A program made the position numbers and the translations under genes. From Metopolophium dirhodum (lineage: Eukaryota > Arthropoda > Insecta > Hemiptera > Aphididae), in contig NC_083566.1 in NCBI RefSeq assembly GCF_019925205.1, positions 34,472,001 through 34,536,000 on the forward strand: a stretch of 64,000 bases of DNA, in the 5' to 3' direction. This document shows, in pieces, positions 13,101 to 27,060 of this stretch (within the stretch, counting starts at the first letter, position 1; every line of letters starts with the position of its first letter). The notes beneath the pieces were generated by a model. It was not told where the DNA came from. It saw only the letters and a list, made by a program, of their open reading frames with translations, and did no database searches.

Positions 13101-16100
13101 AAACTTATAACAATCTACCCAAGTATATTGTACACCGTATGTAAAACATTACGCTTAGCAATTTACCAATCAATTATTAATTTAGCAAGCTCATCAATTT
13201 AAATTTCTTCATTTAAATTGAATTAGGACCATGACTTGGTCCGTATAGGACCTTTACGTCGCATACAGTGAGTGACGCTTTGCGTCAAAATGAATCATGT
13301 CAAACGCTATTAAAATATTTTGTGTAGCGGATGACCATACCGGAATTCCAGCAACTTGTTTTGTGCCTTTTGAACGATGCAAACTAAATTCCGCCTAGGA
13401 AAAGTTCAAATTTAAAAATAAATACTTTAGAGCTTAGGCACCGTATAGTCATATTAAATTAATTAAACGTTCTATACTATTATATTAAAATATATCATGT
13501 TTTATGATATTATACATAAATATCATGTCCATGTATCATGTTTTATTTGAGATATTGTGAACGGAAGTTTTTTATCTAACAAATATAACAATGCCTACTA
13601 TGGAAATATTGAAGAAATATTACGCTATCTTATACCTAACTATATAGGTACAAGTATTTTGTGATCAAATTAAAACTTTTAAACATTTAAATATTATTAC
13701 ACCATGTTTTAATAAACGTTTTTAATCAAGATAATATAGCTATTGTGCAAAGTATACTAAAGCATTCATAAATCATATTACGCATTAGCCTTTAGAAGGA
13801 GTGGATAGAAAAATAGAAATATTGGTCAAAGGGAAATTTTTTAAATATTCATTAAAACAAATTGCGTACTTCCACTTGCATAATTATACGATTATAGTTG
13901 ATAATATATATATATATATGGTCTTAAAGCAACTTTTTTTGTATTTAGTATAATATAGTATATACGAAAGAATGTCTTTTTAATTATCAAAAATGTATAC
14001 ATATATAATATAATACACCTATAGTAGTCATTATTTTGCATTTCTCGTATATATAATATATGTATAGTTGCATTATAATAATATTATATTCCATTGTTTA
14101 TAATTTTATACGCGAAATGGTCTCATATTATGATGGAAAGCAATTTTAATTTTAATACTTTTTAATGACGTTAATTATTGTGATTTTGCTCCGGTTCGGA
14201 TTGAACTGGTCGTATTTTTTTTCTCATAGGTACAGTGTACGTATAAGTAATAATATCGCATACGAGAACTCTCGTTTTTATTTTCATATTATCTATTTTA
14301 TTTCATTTAGCCACATGCGGCTGCAGTTATCAATATTCAATATTCAAATACGTATTATCATACTCACTATAGTCACTCTATATAGCTATACTCTGCCCGA
14401 ATGCCTTTTGTAACGCGCAGCGGTTTCGAAACCCTATTTTATCGGACCCCATTCACAACTGTTGACGAGGCCAATTACGAAAATTGGCTTTTGACCTCGA
14501 AACCTTTAATCTTAGCAATATGATATTTCCTATTGCGTTTGTTTGTTTGTTTTTTTATTATTTTTTCGTTAAATCCCGCAGAACATCATGAGCACAAAAC
14601 ACGAACAAATGTATATATACAATATATATTATATCCAGCTATGTATTTTTCCCCGTATAAAGTCGCTAGCATAAATTTCAATTTAGACTAATACACCTGT
14701 CATTAAACAGATGAAAGAGATGAGTTTATTTATTATTATTATTATTATTATTTTTACATCCGGCTTTTGGAAATGCAATCTCTTAATGTGTTCCCAAGCA
14801 TCAAAGGGTTCACTCTTTTATATGCTACTGTAGGATTTTCATGCTTTACACAAAAAATTATACATACGCCATCATTAATATTATAGAAAAATGCTTTCAG
14901 CTGTAATGGTATAAACGGTCGATTACGCAATATCAAAATGACCCTTTTTTTTATTTATTTTTTTCAGTGGTCAAAACGTCAAGAGTATATTTTGTTTTAT
15001 TTATTATTAAAACTGTTGTGACTGAACTGAACATATTTCGTTCTCGTGCAGTTATAGATCTCGAACGTCCTAAGTTAATTTATTTAAATTATTTTTCAAT
15101 TACACAAAATGAACTCCGTTCTTGCATTATTAATAGTTTAAAGTCGTTGAATATAATTAATTTACATCCTCAACGTGTTAATTATTAACGACTATTACCA
15201 ACACTACACAGTTTAACGAAATATATTATGTACGGTATATTTACGGTATAAAATCATTAGACCATCAAAGTAAAAAGTACGTAGGTAATTCATAAAAGAA
15301 TAAAATAAATTATATCTATTTAGTTGTTGTGAATTATTTATGTTCCCGTTTGTTATAAGAATATAAATAAAAAAGTTTGGTGAGATATACAAGAATTTAG
15401 TGGATCACTGGGAAGGGCAGGTGTATTATAAATTTATAACTTTGTAACTATTTTAAAATAGTATCGAATTATTGCATACCAAAATATATTAAAAGAAAAA
15501 TACTATCACCAGTATATCTACCATTTCGATTGAGTAGATTTCCGCTTGCTTTCATTATTTCATTATTTTATACAATAGCCTCTAGTTATATTCTTTTTAA
15601 CAAAATAAAATATCTATCTCGTCTATAAAGTAATTACTAGCTCAATGAAACTGTCAATCAACAAATATATTATTGGCAACTTGAAACTTTTTGAAATGTT
15701 TATCACCCACAAAAGTGAAAAAAATAAATCATTGTAATACAAATATATGAATACCATTTAATTAACTTAGAGCCTAAAATATATATTATAAATAAATGAT
15801 GAATGTTGAAAATACGATTTTTATAACAGCTATTCCGTATTTGAGAAATTTGAAGTTTTATTTTGTACAACATTTAAAACCAAAATGAATACACGAATAA
15901 TAATTCTGAAATGTTAAATTACAGAACAAAATTAATTTGGATGTAGGTACAATCAAAATGTTATAACACATAAATAATTTTTTATCACGTGATATACTAA
16001 CATTTTACTGGTGAGGAATCACATAAACGTTCTTGTATAAATATTTAAATTTTAAAATGACCTTAAATGAGTCCACACACTTATTTTACCAGTACCGTAC

Positions 16101-17010
16101 CGTTATATCATGGTATATATAGGTACCTACTTCAATAATATAATTTTTCTGTCAAGATAATATTATATATTCACACTCCCATGAGATATATCGGACGTTG
16201 GATTACCGCCAATAATATTAAACTTGTTAAAACGGATGTTGTATACCGACCACTAACGTTTAAACTTAAAAATAAATCTTTATTAAATAACAAGTACTTA
16301 ATTCAAAACAATTACAGACCTCAATATATTTTTTTAATATACAAATAGTATGTACAAACATTATTATTAATTTATATTGACGATATATTATACATGACGT
16401 ATATTAATATCGAATACATCACAACACGTTTGTACGGTAAAATGATCCATATTTAAAATTTATCTACGTAGATATCGGTCGTCGTGACTTGTGGACAGGA
16501 CATAATGTCATAAAATGAAAGTCTTTTAAAACATATCGTTAAATTATTATTAAGACCATACAAAATTTAAATATTTAATATAATACATATTCGCATGGAG
16601 ACACACAGCAGTATAAAGATGACGTAAATCATATAATTAAACCTACATAAAATTATAATATGTATACGTACATTGTATTATGCATCCAGTACATTATGCA
16701 TTTAATATGATGCTTGTATATATATATATATATTTATTATAATATTGTTATCGAGGACGAAGACGTCACAATAAATGACCGGGTGATATAACTGATATTA
16801 AAAGATAAATTAATAATTTTATTATAAAAATATAAAATACCCACCTGCTATAGGTATGATAATAAAATAATTCAAGTATATTAATATCAGATATATATAA
16901 TACTATAATAATATAATGAGTACACCGTACACGTTATAATATTTATAACAATAATAATCAATCGTAAATACTATATTTCCATAAAGCCCACACCTTCATA
17001 GTGCATCGGT

Positions 17011-17041
<31 letters not shown>

Positions 17042-17275
17042 ACGTTTTATTTATTTAATGTGGCTGTATTCGTAGTCCCCCTACAATATTATATACACAT
17101 ACCTACCTATAGATATAACACTAACACATACAGCGATACAACAGTAATATTATTACAATGTACTTTCTTTGATTCCTATATAGGTACTTGTCGAACACAA
17201 TAATATCATAATAACCTATGTATTATAATAGATATTAATGATATCGATATCATATTATAATAATAGAATATTATA
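10141..17275. other. Long AT-rich intergenic stretch, no gene seen
   Basis: Seven kilobases of AT-rich DNA with short spurious frames only. It includes (AT)n tracts, a poly-T run near 12330-12350, (ATT)n at 14731-14752, and a long (ATT)n at 17012-17041. I found no splice-consistent exon, no RNA gene and no confident transposon end. Confidence 0.5.
17012..17041 (+). repeat. (ATT)10 microsatellite
   Basis: Ten uninterrupted ATT units. Confidence 0.9.
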
Positions 17276-17283
17276 GCCTATAG

Positions 17284-17811
17284 ATGGACTGGCCAAACTT
17301 TATTTGATTGAGACCTTCTGAGGGAATATTTTTTTTTTTTAGGATCAATTAATGTAAAATGAAAATGATTTTATATTAATAATTATAAACATAGGTACTT
17401 GAATAAATATAATAAAATACAAGTTATCTAAAACAAGTGTTTCGTGTTAAATTTCTAAATAATTTTGAAATTTATTAACATTATTACACTGTTGATGTGG
17501 AAGCGTATCGTTGCATATCAAGGTCTGTTAATTATAATCTCGGTAAAAGTCGCTAACTTCTAAACGAAGACGCTGCTCTAACTGATCGTCAGAAAGTATA
17601 TATAGCTTGATATCTACGTAGCGCTTTTATATAACTTTCATGTGAGAAAATGCCATTTCGCATTTGAACCGGTTGATCCGAAATATGTATTTAATAACTA
17701 CTGTATCTACTAAATGGAAAATGTATAACAATAATATTTTATAAGCTCTAACACGGGTAAACAACTTAGAAATCGTCCAACATCGACCAGTCGACCGTTT
17801 GGCCACCGCTG
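17284..17811. mobile_element. Non-autonomous hAT element with perfect 8-bp target duplication
   Basis: The 528-bp element is flanked by identical GCCTATAG copies at 17276-17283 and 17812-17819. Eight-base target duplications are the hAT hallmark. The right terminus, read inward on the minus strand, is CAGCGGTGGCCAAAC, a typical hAT end. The left terminus ATGGACTGGCCAAAC matches it at 10 of 15 positions and continues TTTATTTGATTGAGACC, which resembles the subterminal sequence of hAT MITEs. There is no coding capacity. The decayed left end means it cannot be recently mobile. Confidence 0.75.
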
Positions 17812-17819
17812 GCCTATAG

Positions 17820-18775
17820 GTACCAAACACTGACCCGGGACTTAGCGCTCACATGCGAACAAAATAATACGCTGTTATCGTTTAAAACATTTCCAAGAGT
17901 ACCTCTTATATTTCTCTTTAAATCATCGTCCCATATTATATCCGTTCCTGTGCGCAATAGTTTCAATTATAATAACATGAAAAATGCGGTGGGTGAGTGC
18001 AAATTTTCTAGAGTTTTGGGGTATATGTGGGCCAATTCGATCCTATTTACACCATTCTAATACACTTAGGCCAGTAGTATTGACTTTTAAGCGAATAACA
18101 ATAACACATGCTATCATATTGTAATGCATATTATACATATTATATATGTTCTTGGCCAAAATAAGTTCAATATACCGTATTACATTATTGTACCTATATA
18201 AATATAAATTGTTTATAATAATATTATTAAATTATCAACTATCGAAACAAAGGCTAACGAATTCTATGCGTAGGTACTTATTACTTACACCCATTTCATA
18301 TAGTAACTATATAATGCATTGTTAACTATTAACAATTGGAGGCCAATTATAGATAAATAATTTCATGGTATTGCATATAATATGTAGAATTGTCATATAC
18401 TATTGTATATATTATATTGTTAGCTGCTACATTTTTAACTGCATATATCATTATGATTTAAGTCATTTTTTTTAAATTCCACCACATGTGAATCAGGCGG
18501 TAAGTTTGCTATAATTTCTAGGGGCTTGTCCCGCTTCAAAATATTATTATGTTGAGTGCTTAACTGCTATATGAGTGCTAATTTATAATAACTCATTGTC
18601 ATATTGGCACATGTAATAATGATTTTATTTCTATAACCATGTAAGTTATAAATTAGTATGATCAGAATTGAATTAACTGTACCAGTTGAAGTATAGAACA
18701 AAAACAAATTCGAATAAAATAATAAAAAATAAGAACTATAATTGCCTTCGTAGCTCGTATGAATGTGCTGGCGTA
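17820..18775. other. AT-rich intergenic DNA, no gene seen
   Basis: No coding or structural feature that I can support. Confidence 0.5.
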
Positions 18776-18777
18776 TA

Positions 18778-19153
18778 CAGAGTGTCCCGTGAGGATATCC
18801 CCATTAGCCGTAAAGAGGGACTCGCCGCCCGGACAAAAACCTGTGTTTTGCTGTTTTACCTATAAACTAAAAAAATATTAAAAATCATGAGATCAATGAA
18901 AATAAACTGTTGAAAAGTCAAAATTTTTACAAAAACAAACTCTATAAAATGGCTATCTTCAATTGTTTTCAAATTAAAAAAATATAACTTTTTTTTAACT
19001 TTTTTACCAAAAAATTAAATTAAATTCAAAAAATAAAATATGTGCAGTCCTTGTCACTACTCACTGTGAGTCTAATAAAAAAAAAAACAGATTTATGTTA
19101 TATTCATTATTTCAGGAGATATCGCAATGGGTAAATCCTTGCTGGAAACCCTG
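18778..19153. mobile_element. Tc1/mariner-like MITE, TA-flanked, 376 bp
   Basis: TA dinucleotides at 18776-18777 and 19154-19155 flank inverted ends. The left end reads CAGAGTGTCCCGTGAGGATA and the right end, on the minus strand, reads CAGGGTTTCCAGCAAGGATT. About two thirds of the first 28 positions match. TA target duplications point to Tc1/mariner-type transposition. It is non-coding. Three other elements in this window have the same CAGRGTG-type start. Confidence 0.7.
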
Positions 19154-19155
19154 TA

Positions 19156-19860
19156 TATAGTAATACTGACGTCGTTTCGTGAAAAAAGTATAGAAAAAAG
19201 TCTCACCTCATTAAAATAAAATATAGCCAATCCGATTTATAGTTTATACCGTCCTGTGTTCCAGATTCGTGCCTCGTATTGTTTTAATTGTTTCACAATA
19301 GAGTTAAGACTGTTTGAAACAAACATATTATATTTATCGTTAAAAATACCATTTCAAATAATTTTTTTCCCTGAAAATGACGGTTCCGTTTGGATATTTT
19401 CCCGATTTACGTGTCCCCCATGTGTCTCATCATTTAATAAAAATTCCACGTGTAAAACGATACGTCAAATCTACGAATCAACCGAATAGTCAAAAACTCC
19501 ACGCAATAACTTAATCGTTAAATATTAATATAATATAATAGGAAAACATAATATTATATTTGCGATGATGTGTGTGATAAAGCTAAGATAATTTTATTTT
19601 AAAGTATAAACACGCCAAAACTCATCATCTCGGTTAATTTTTGGTCTCACGAAACCAAATTTTTGAAAATAAATAAATTCAATAAATTCAGAATAAAACG
19701 TCATTATTCTAAACAGTTTACCTTTTTATAGACCATAAAGAACTGGCGAGGGGAGTCTCCAAACTCTAAATGTTTATTAAATACAAAAAAAAAAGAAACG
19801 TTCGATATTTTAACATTTTACGAAACATATTCAGATTTATAGTCTATAGAGTATACCTGT
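19156..19860. other. AT-rich intergenic DNA, no gene seen
   Basis: The 77-codon frame at 19256-19489 has no recognisable domain and no ATG start. I see no other signal. Confidence 0.4.
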
Positions 19861-21091
19861 ACCTATGAGATTAAAATCAACCCTCCGTCAAGTGGGCTTA
19901 GATACCCAAAACAAGCCTAAAACAATATAATCGTGCCACTATATTCGCAGGGCGTCACTGTCGCAGTCGTGTCACGTCATTGTCGCGCGTGTTATACTAT
20001 AACTCATTACAAGATATTATATATAATAATAATAATAATATCTGGAACGTATTTTATTGAACGGCCACAGTCGAATTGCACGCGATTCTCGCCATGGTAA
20101 ACACTGTTGACGTCGTCCGAAATATATTGCGATAAAATAATATATTATCGTCTTTTCGTCTTTCTGCGTCGACCATTCGCATCACTCGCCGCGGTGTAAA
20201 ATCGCAAAAATCATTCCGCAGCACGCATGATATATACCTAGGCGGTGTTACGATGTCAAATTATGTGTTGAAACGCGTACGTAATATTATTATCCATTCC
20301 GTTCGCCACCGCTATGTGCATAATAATAATATAATACATTGTACAGTTACACGCGTCCGCTTACAGCCAAACGAACGCGGGATTATAGAGGGAAAAAATA
20401 ATAATGTTCTAACACCGATATTCTATAATATAACGCACCGTAAATATTCGCACACTCACAAGTCTTGTAATCGGATACACGCGTCCACCCGGGGTCCGTA
20501 TGGCCGGTATCTAGTACCTATTATCTATCTGTATATTATAGATATATTTACCTCCGTGCGTACTGTGCATATTGCGCGCATGTGATGTCGTGTTTATCCG
20601 ATGGAATATTTTTATTATTTCTATAATCGAATTCGTCCCAGTGTCCCATACGCGGTGTACCTACATAATATATAGATACCGCGATACGGACGTTATTTAG
20701 GTACAAGCGTCTGGTACGTTCCTGCTGAATATATTATTACGAATTACGATGGATGACGATTAAAAAATGATTTCGCTTTTTAAACGAACACACGCCACGC
20801 CAGTACATTACGCCGCGTATCGAGGTATATTATTATAATATACGTATATAACACATTATTTACAGTACAATCGATCTGCCGATTGATAAATGTATAATTC
20901 TTATTGAATAATTCCGTGTTTGGGTGTTTTTTTTTTTAATCTGTCATCTACGACGAAATAAATTATTGGATGATGCGGTTTCGATGCCGCGTTGAAATTC
21001 GCCGACCAGTCTACTTCCTGCAGTGCAATATAATATAATACACACACTTGTGTGTGTGTGTGTGTGCGTGTTTGTGTGTGTGTCCGAGTGT

Positions 21092-21129
<38 letters not shown>

Positions 21130-21600
21130 CTGTATACGAGCGCGTATATATTATTATTTGTATGCAGCGCTGGCCATATTATTCCGAACGTCACGTGTTG
21201 CCGTAACACAAAACTGGTCTCGAAGAAATGCGTGCATCGTCGGGCACTATCAGATTTGGTATTGAACAATTATAGGTTCGCTTAGATATTTCTATTATAA
21301 TAGCAATTGTGTCCGACGGTTTTCGCGCAGCACACGTTGCAGACGGTTGGCGAATTTTATTTTTCCATTCGGCGGCTGCAGAGATCCCGTGCGCACACGT
21401 CACACGCACACACGCGTTACGCACATGCGCATAACAAGTATAGGTAAGGTACCCACTGCGTTTTAAGACACAAATTATTATTTCACGCAAGTACGCGTCC
21501 CTCGGATGGACGGAATAAATCAAATCGAAATAGATTCACCCGATATAATAGTATGTCGTATAATTCGTTCTGTTCATAAACAATGACATCGTAGGATATA
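19861..21600. other. CpG-rich island with TG repeats
   Basis: CpG-rich sequence contrasting with the flanks, including many ACGCG and CGCGTA words. Open frames of up to 122 codons on both strands pass through the TG/CA repeat and resemble no family. A short frame with good start context begins at 20094 (GCCATGG) but ends after 12 codons. It may be regulatory, but no exon can be shown. Confidence 0.4.
21041..21125 (+). repeat. CACACAC-(TG)n compound microsatellite
   Basis: A short CA run joins a 75-base TG-rich run, so the left end can fold back on the right. Frames of alternating His-Thr and Cys-Val on the two strands are translations of this repeat, not genes. Confidence 0.9.
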
Positions 21601-24271
21601 GTTGTACCTGCCTGTAACTCACGAGAGCTCCGCGACGTTTAATTATAAACTATTTTGATTTTATTGTACACGTATAATATACCTATACGTTCATTTTATG
21701 TTATGATATCATGTATTATATATCTAATAATACAAGCAATATTTCAAATATTTTTTTTAATGTTCAGTTTCATTATTTTTTTTTTTAATACATGTGCTGT
21801 CAATATTGTCACTGTAAACTATTGTGCTCTGAAACACGTCGGTATGCATATTATAGGTACGCACGATATATTATATATTTTTGAACAATACTGAAAGTTT
21901 TTTTGTTTGATTTATTTGTAATTCATCCGTTTAAATCCCTATAATTACAATATTAATGTTATTTAAATTATTGTGATTGTGAATGAATTTTTTAGATTAT
22001 TGTTTCATCGTTGTATAATATTGTAAATTAGTTTCTCTCGAATGTCCCACGAAAACAATACAGAACTACCAAAGTACTGACTTTCACTGTATAATAAAAT
22101 TTCACTCGAAAAAAATAACCGTTGAAAACACTTAATAGATGGTTGATGTTTATGATTATTGATAACAGTGACATTAAATTTTAAACAAACATTGTTAACA
22201 CAACGATAATTGTATAGTGTGATATTATTATCTGGAACATAATATATATACACGTATACTGAATAATGGCCATAATAACGTATATCTGAGGGGCTATTAC
22301 TGTTGAGTCTATTTTTTTTAAATTTAAACATTTTCATGCGCTAAAAATAAATGAAAATCCGTCGGCATAAAAAATGTATTATAATATTTATTTTATTATT
22401 CTGTGGATGGAATGTGAATTCAAATAAATAAGTTATACCTATATTATAAATATCTATTACATCGCAAAAAAGTGTTTTGTACCCATAGTAATTCTAAAAG
22501 TGTATATACTGGATGAATGGCCAAACATGCTCATCATATACATGGCGAGATTATCCATTTCTATAAATTATGATTTATAGAATTTTCAAATTATTGAAAT
22601 ACCATATTTTTATCTATTAAGCAGGAATTCTGTGGTGGTACAAATTTTCTTTTCTCAGTTAAAACCCAAACTTTTCTTCTGCATATTGTAAAGCAGATTA
22701 TTTTTTTTCAAAAATTAGTATGCATCTATGCATCGAAATATTGACTAGTTTCTGAGTTATTAATATTTATACATATTAAGGATAATAATCGATATTATTA
22801 TTTTTACATACAACTTAAAATAGATGTAATATTTAATCTAGTGCTATTATTATACTTGAACAATTTTTACAAATTATAACATACCTACCATTAAAGTATT
22901 AAACTAATATGAATATGTATAATTTTCAAATTATTACAGCCCCCTTATCGCCCTACCGTCTAAACATATTAGCATGGACAGTTATATACATAATAGTAAG
23001 TACTTATACAGATGAAAAAACGTCTTCTTAACGTTATAAAAGGTGGTGGATCTCATTTGGAAAAAGGGAGTTTTTACTTGGTAATATACTACTATTGCAG
23101 AATAAATATATCAGATAGAACAATCTAAGTACAACCGTATACTATATAATATATTTAAAAATATTGCCCTAACCTATACTGAAAAATTCAAAAAATCATA
23201 ATTCGATTATTATATTTATAAATTGGTAAATGATATATATATATACCCATTAATAAAATAAAAATGGGAGTTATAGCATGCTCGGTCAATTACGCTGTGA
23301 TAATATTACACAACGATGTGAAATAAAATAAAACTCAATATACTTTCAGCATATATAGTATATTATGTTTTAATATCTATACCTATACTGTTTTCGAAAA
23401 TATTAGATAGCTCGCTTGGTCTCCTGTAATCATAAAAAAAATGTTCTCGAAATATAAATATACATATATAACTACGTTCTTCTTACGCTGTAGGTACACC
23501 ATCACCTTTCTAATGTTTCCGAAGTCATCGCGAGGAAGTAAAAAATATCGCATTGTCTCCGTAAAAGTAACATTGGTCCGGTGGAATACATGTACAGCGT
23601 AAGTATAATATTTGTATGCGATGAAAAAAAAAAATCGGTATAATTTTTTCGTTATGAAATGGAACACCGTGTCATTATTCGCCAGCAGAGTGAAACGATA
23701 CACCTGAACCGTGACTCGGTAAATAGGCCTTGCACTAATATATGTGCATTTTTAATGTTCGATTATATCTTCAACTCCGGACATAAATCATATTAAGACA
23801 ATAATAATTCAAATACATATTATACTATACTTATATATTATATATACATGATAGCAGGTACCTGCAGTGTAGGTCCTGCGTACGCTAGCGGTGTATACAT
23901 ACACCCATGTTTCGTAAACAAAACATCACACTAGACACGACGAAAATAAACGAAGACGATTTTTTCCCATAACAACCACGAAACCATCATACCCAAACAC
24001 ACACGCACACACATACGATTTTAATTTCAAAATTCTCCACAGGTCCACGGCGTCACGTTTCGAGTTATTAAACTCGTACCTATACGTACATTACATTATC
24101 ACTACCTACCAATATCATTGTGAACCGCATCCCGTCATCGTGTGATACGACTGATACGAGTATACGTTGTATGAATCCGCCTAATAATATACGTATATTA
24201 TATCATGCCGTACGGAGGTAATTTTTTGTAGTATCGTGTTTACCATATTTTAGAATATCACTACAATATTA
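21601..24271. other. AT-rich intergenic DNA with one lone transposon-like end
   Basis: No gene is seen. At 22510-22540 the sequence TACTGGATGAATGGCCAAAC followed by ATGCTCATC resembles the ends of the TA-flanked element at 24928, but I cannot find a partner end. Confidence 0.4.
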
Positions 24272-24896
24272 CTAGCTGATCCCGTGCACTTCGTTACCCG
24301 TTAAATGTACAAACCGTATATGACTCAAACTTTGTTCAATGCGTTATTTAAAATTAAGTTTATGATGTTCTAGATTTATCTAAACTTTTCTGTTCCCGGG
24401 AATAAAAATTCCGATTCGCAGCAGTATATTGTCGGGTGGGCAATCTGCCCGCGGTAGATCGCGGACCCCGTGCTGTTTGCGCGTAAGTGTATGAGATGGA
24501 TTAATATAATCAATTAATACAAAATCCTAACCCAACCTAACCGTACTAAAATCCGATATTGAAAAAACCAAATTCAACCATTTTTGAATTAGCCTATCTT
24601 CTTCCCAGAGGTCTAATCTACACACAAAAATTCATATAGGTATATATATATTGACAAAAAATAATAATGCAAATCAACAAACACGTCCGATTAACCAATA
24701 GCAACCAATATAATATAATACACTATTATTATTTTAATAATAATATTATTTTTATTTTTTTCTGGGCAACCCTTATCACTTGGGGGTATGAAAAATAGAT
24801 AGTAGCCAATTCTCTGACCTATTCAGTATATAAAATTTCATAGAAATCGGTCAAACCGTTTCGGATGAGTATGGTAACTAACATTGTGACACGAGA
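24272..24896 (-). mobile_element. Helitron-like non-autonomous element
   Basis: Read on the minus strand, the element begins TCTCGTGTCACAATGTTAGT at 24896 and ends ...GTGCACGGGATCAGCTAG at 24272, followed by T. A 5' TC, a 3' CTAG and insertion next to T are Helitron-type ends. The inner block AAACGGTTTGACCGATTTCT (minus strand, near 24865) is a motif I remember from many arthropod interspersed repeats with this AGCTAGT end. There is no helicase coding sequence. The Helitron assignment rests on ends only. A SINE or LINE tail is the alternative. Confidence 0.5.
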
Positions 24897-24927
24897 ATTG
24901 TATATAATATTATACTTATATTTTGTA

Positions 24928-25721
24928 CATAGTGATTCACCAAACATGCTCACCCTTGTTTGTTTTCTCTAATATGGAATTTATTCGAATTCCCATTTTG
25001 GAACTTTGAAATGTACCCACTCAATTATCATAATATTTTCATATATTTAGATTTTGTATAGTATTTAATAAGAAGTGTCCTGTACTCCTGTGACAATACC
25101 AATTTAATTGTTTTCAATTGAGAATTATTTTTTCCCTGTAATTTGTTAATCAGATGACTTTTTAAAATGATGATGTAAATATCAAAATCGAAATTCGAAC
25201 GATTAATTATTTAACTATTTGTGTGCTTAGGATAATATAGGATACTGAAATATAGGCTAGGGTTGCAAAATGATTTGTTGATTTCAGCAATAAATATTAT
25301 TCTATTAACATTTTGTAATTTTTAATATAAGTCCGAGTTTATTACAATATACTAGTTCCAATATTACATGGATAATTTATATTTTTGCGAAACCATTTTT
25401 AAGGACTTATATCCTTGGAATATATATTTTAATTACTCACAAACTACCAAATCGACTTTTGATTTAGATACGACAACATTTTCACAAAATGTATCTGCTT
25501 GATATCAAATTATAGTGAAAAATTTTGGATTACAATTGAAAAAAAGAAATTTGTTTCTTCACTTCACACTCATTGAATGGTATAAATATATAAAAAAAAT
25601 AAAAAATATGGTCCTTTTAAATGTACTTTACAGTTTAAAAAATCATGATTTGACATCACTAGAGAAAAATTAGGGTGATGTGGGGGATGGGAGGGTTGAG
25701 CATTCTTCGTGAATCACTCTG
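24928..25721. mobile_element. Tc1/mariner-like MITE, TA-flanked, 794 bp
   Basis: Left end after TA: CATAGTGATTCACCAAACAT, continuing GCTCACCC. Right end on the minus strand after TA: CAGAGTGATTCACGAAGAAT, continuing GCTCAACCC. The inverted ends match at most of 30 positions, and TA flanks both sides (24926-24927 and 25722-25723). The interior is AT-rich and non-coding. The element sits 31 bp from the Helitron-like element. A lone related end lies at 45080-45106. Confidence 0.75.
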
Positions 25722-25723
25722 TA

Positions 25724-25855
25724 CAGTATATAGCCGAGACTTGGGTTTTTTTTTACAAGATTTTTTTTTTTTTTTTTTGTCAACCCTATCCGGTTTATTG
25801 TACGTTGTATTAATATTGTTATTATACATCGGACACTTATTATTATTACTATGTA
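25724..25855. other. Poly-T tract region, no gene seen
   Basis: Contains T-runs at about 25746-25753 and 25764-25779. The frames here are simple-sequence translations. Confidence 0.5.
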
Positions 25856-27060
25856 CGTATACATACAAACATGCGCGCGTTGTCGACGAGATAATAAAAA
25901 CGCGAGTTTAATCGTTTTATTAGAGTGTGTGTGGCAATAAAAATAAAAGCCGACGCGCTATATAGTAGGCGTCGGCGCACTTTGAGTTTCGGAAAACCGT
26001 ACATACGTCATATACAACGACAAAAAGGAAATATTTACATCGGTACGCTAATAAAAGCGAATCCTCTGAAGCTAAACCTATATAATATAATATTATTATA
26101 ATTTTATATATATATATTATAATAATGTTTTTCTCGTTCGACATTGTGCGTGCGTGCTCCTCCACAGTGACGCGGCATCCGCGCGCGTATAATATAATAT
26201 TATATATACCTACTATAATAATATAATATCATTATACCATTATTATAACCCACACAATCAAACCGAATTAAACCACCGCCGATGAGTTACTTCGTAACAT
26301 AATATTATAATATTATTGTTATATCGAAATACACACAATATGACGTGTTGTACAAAATTAATAGATCCGTTGTGGAAATAACGTCGAAATCGGAGATCGC
26401 GCAGCGTTATAATATAGAATCTCGAGTTTACGGTCAATCGACGACTAATTAGGGCACGTCGACTTTAAAATATTATCTATGTCTATCGCGGTATACGCCT
26501 CGACACCCATGCTGTATTGTAATACACACAGCGGGCGCGTATAAATAATTGGTCAGCCGAATGTGGTGAACGTATTAATCAACAGGTCCATCGCCATGAT
26601 AACGTGCGAGCGTGCATTCGTCGTATTAGTAGCACCTACGTGTACAATATCGAACGCACGTCGAACATAATATAACAACATGCCTTACATTGTAATATAG
26701 GTATTATAATAACATCAGCGGCTATTTGCTCGCACCAAATCGTTGTCATAATCGTACATCCACAATAATAATTTCTACATGATAGTATAATGCATAATAT
26801 ATTGTATATGGGTAGTCGAAAATACATTAATCGTAATCTAACCACGACGAAACGTAGGTATACAGCATGGGCAGTAGTAGCAATGCAGCACTTGATAATA
26901 TACAGCATAGGTCGTATATTATTATTATTGTGTTTAACGTATAACATGTTTACTGATGTTCAGTGTGTGCTCGTTGTTCTCGTACCACAGTGTCCCCTCC
27001 TGTGTCGGTCCCGGTACATCATCGCCCGTTTACTGTACAATAGTATTATATTATAATATT
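25856..27060. other. CpG-enriched island, no gene seen
   Basis: CpG-rich words (GCGCGCG, CGTCGAC, CGACGCG) alternate with TATAATA-type DNA. Frames up to 103 codons have no recognisable domain. It is possibly regulatory. Confidence 0.35.

Noticed and set aside
20094..20132. GCCATGG start with a 12-codon frame
   Set aside because: Good context but ends at once, no donor consensus and no support; likely chance in CpG-rich DNA.
21052..21285. Cys-Val-rich frame and the opposing His-Thr-rich frame
   Set aside because: Direct translations of the TG/CA microsatellite.
22254..22275. ACGTATACTGAAT, similar to the start of the iab-4 microRNA
   Set aside because: Only 13 bases agree, the rest differs, and no hairpin precursor is evident.
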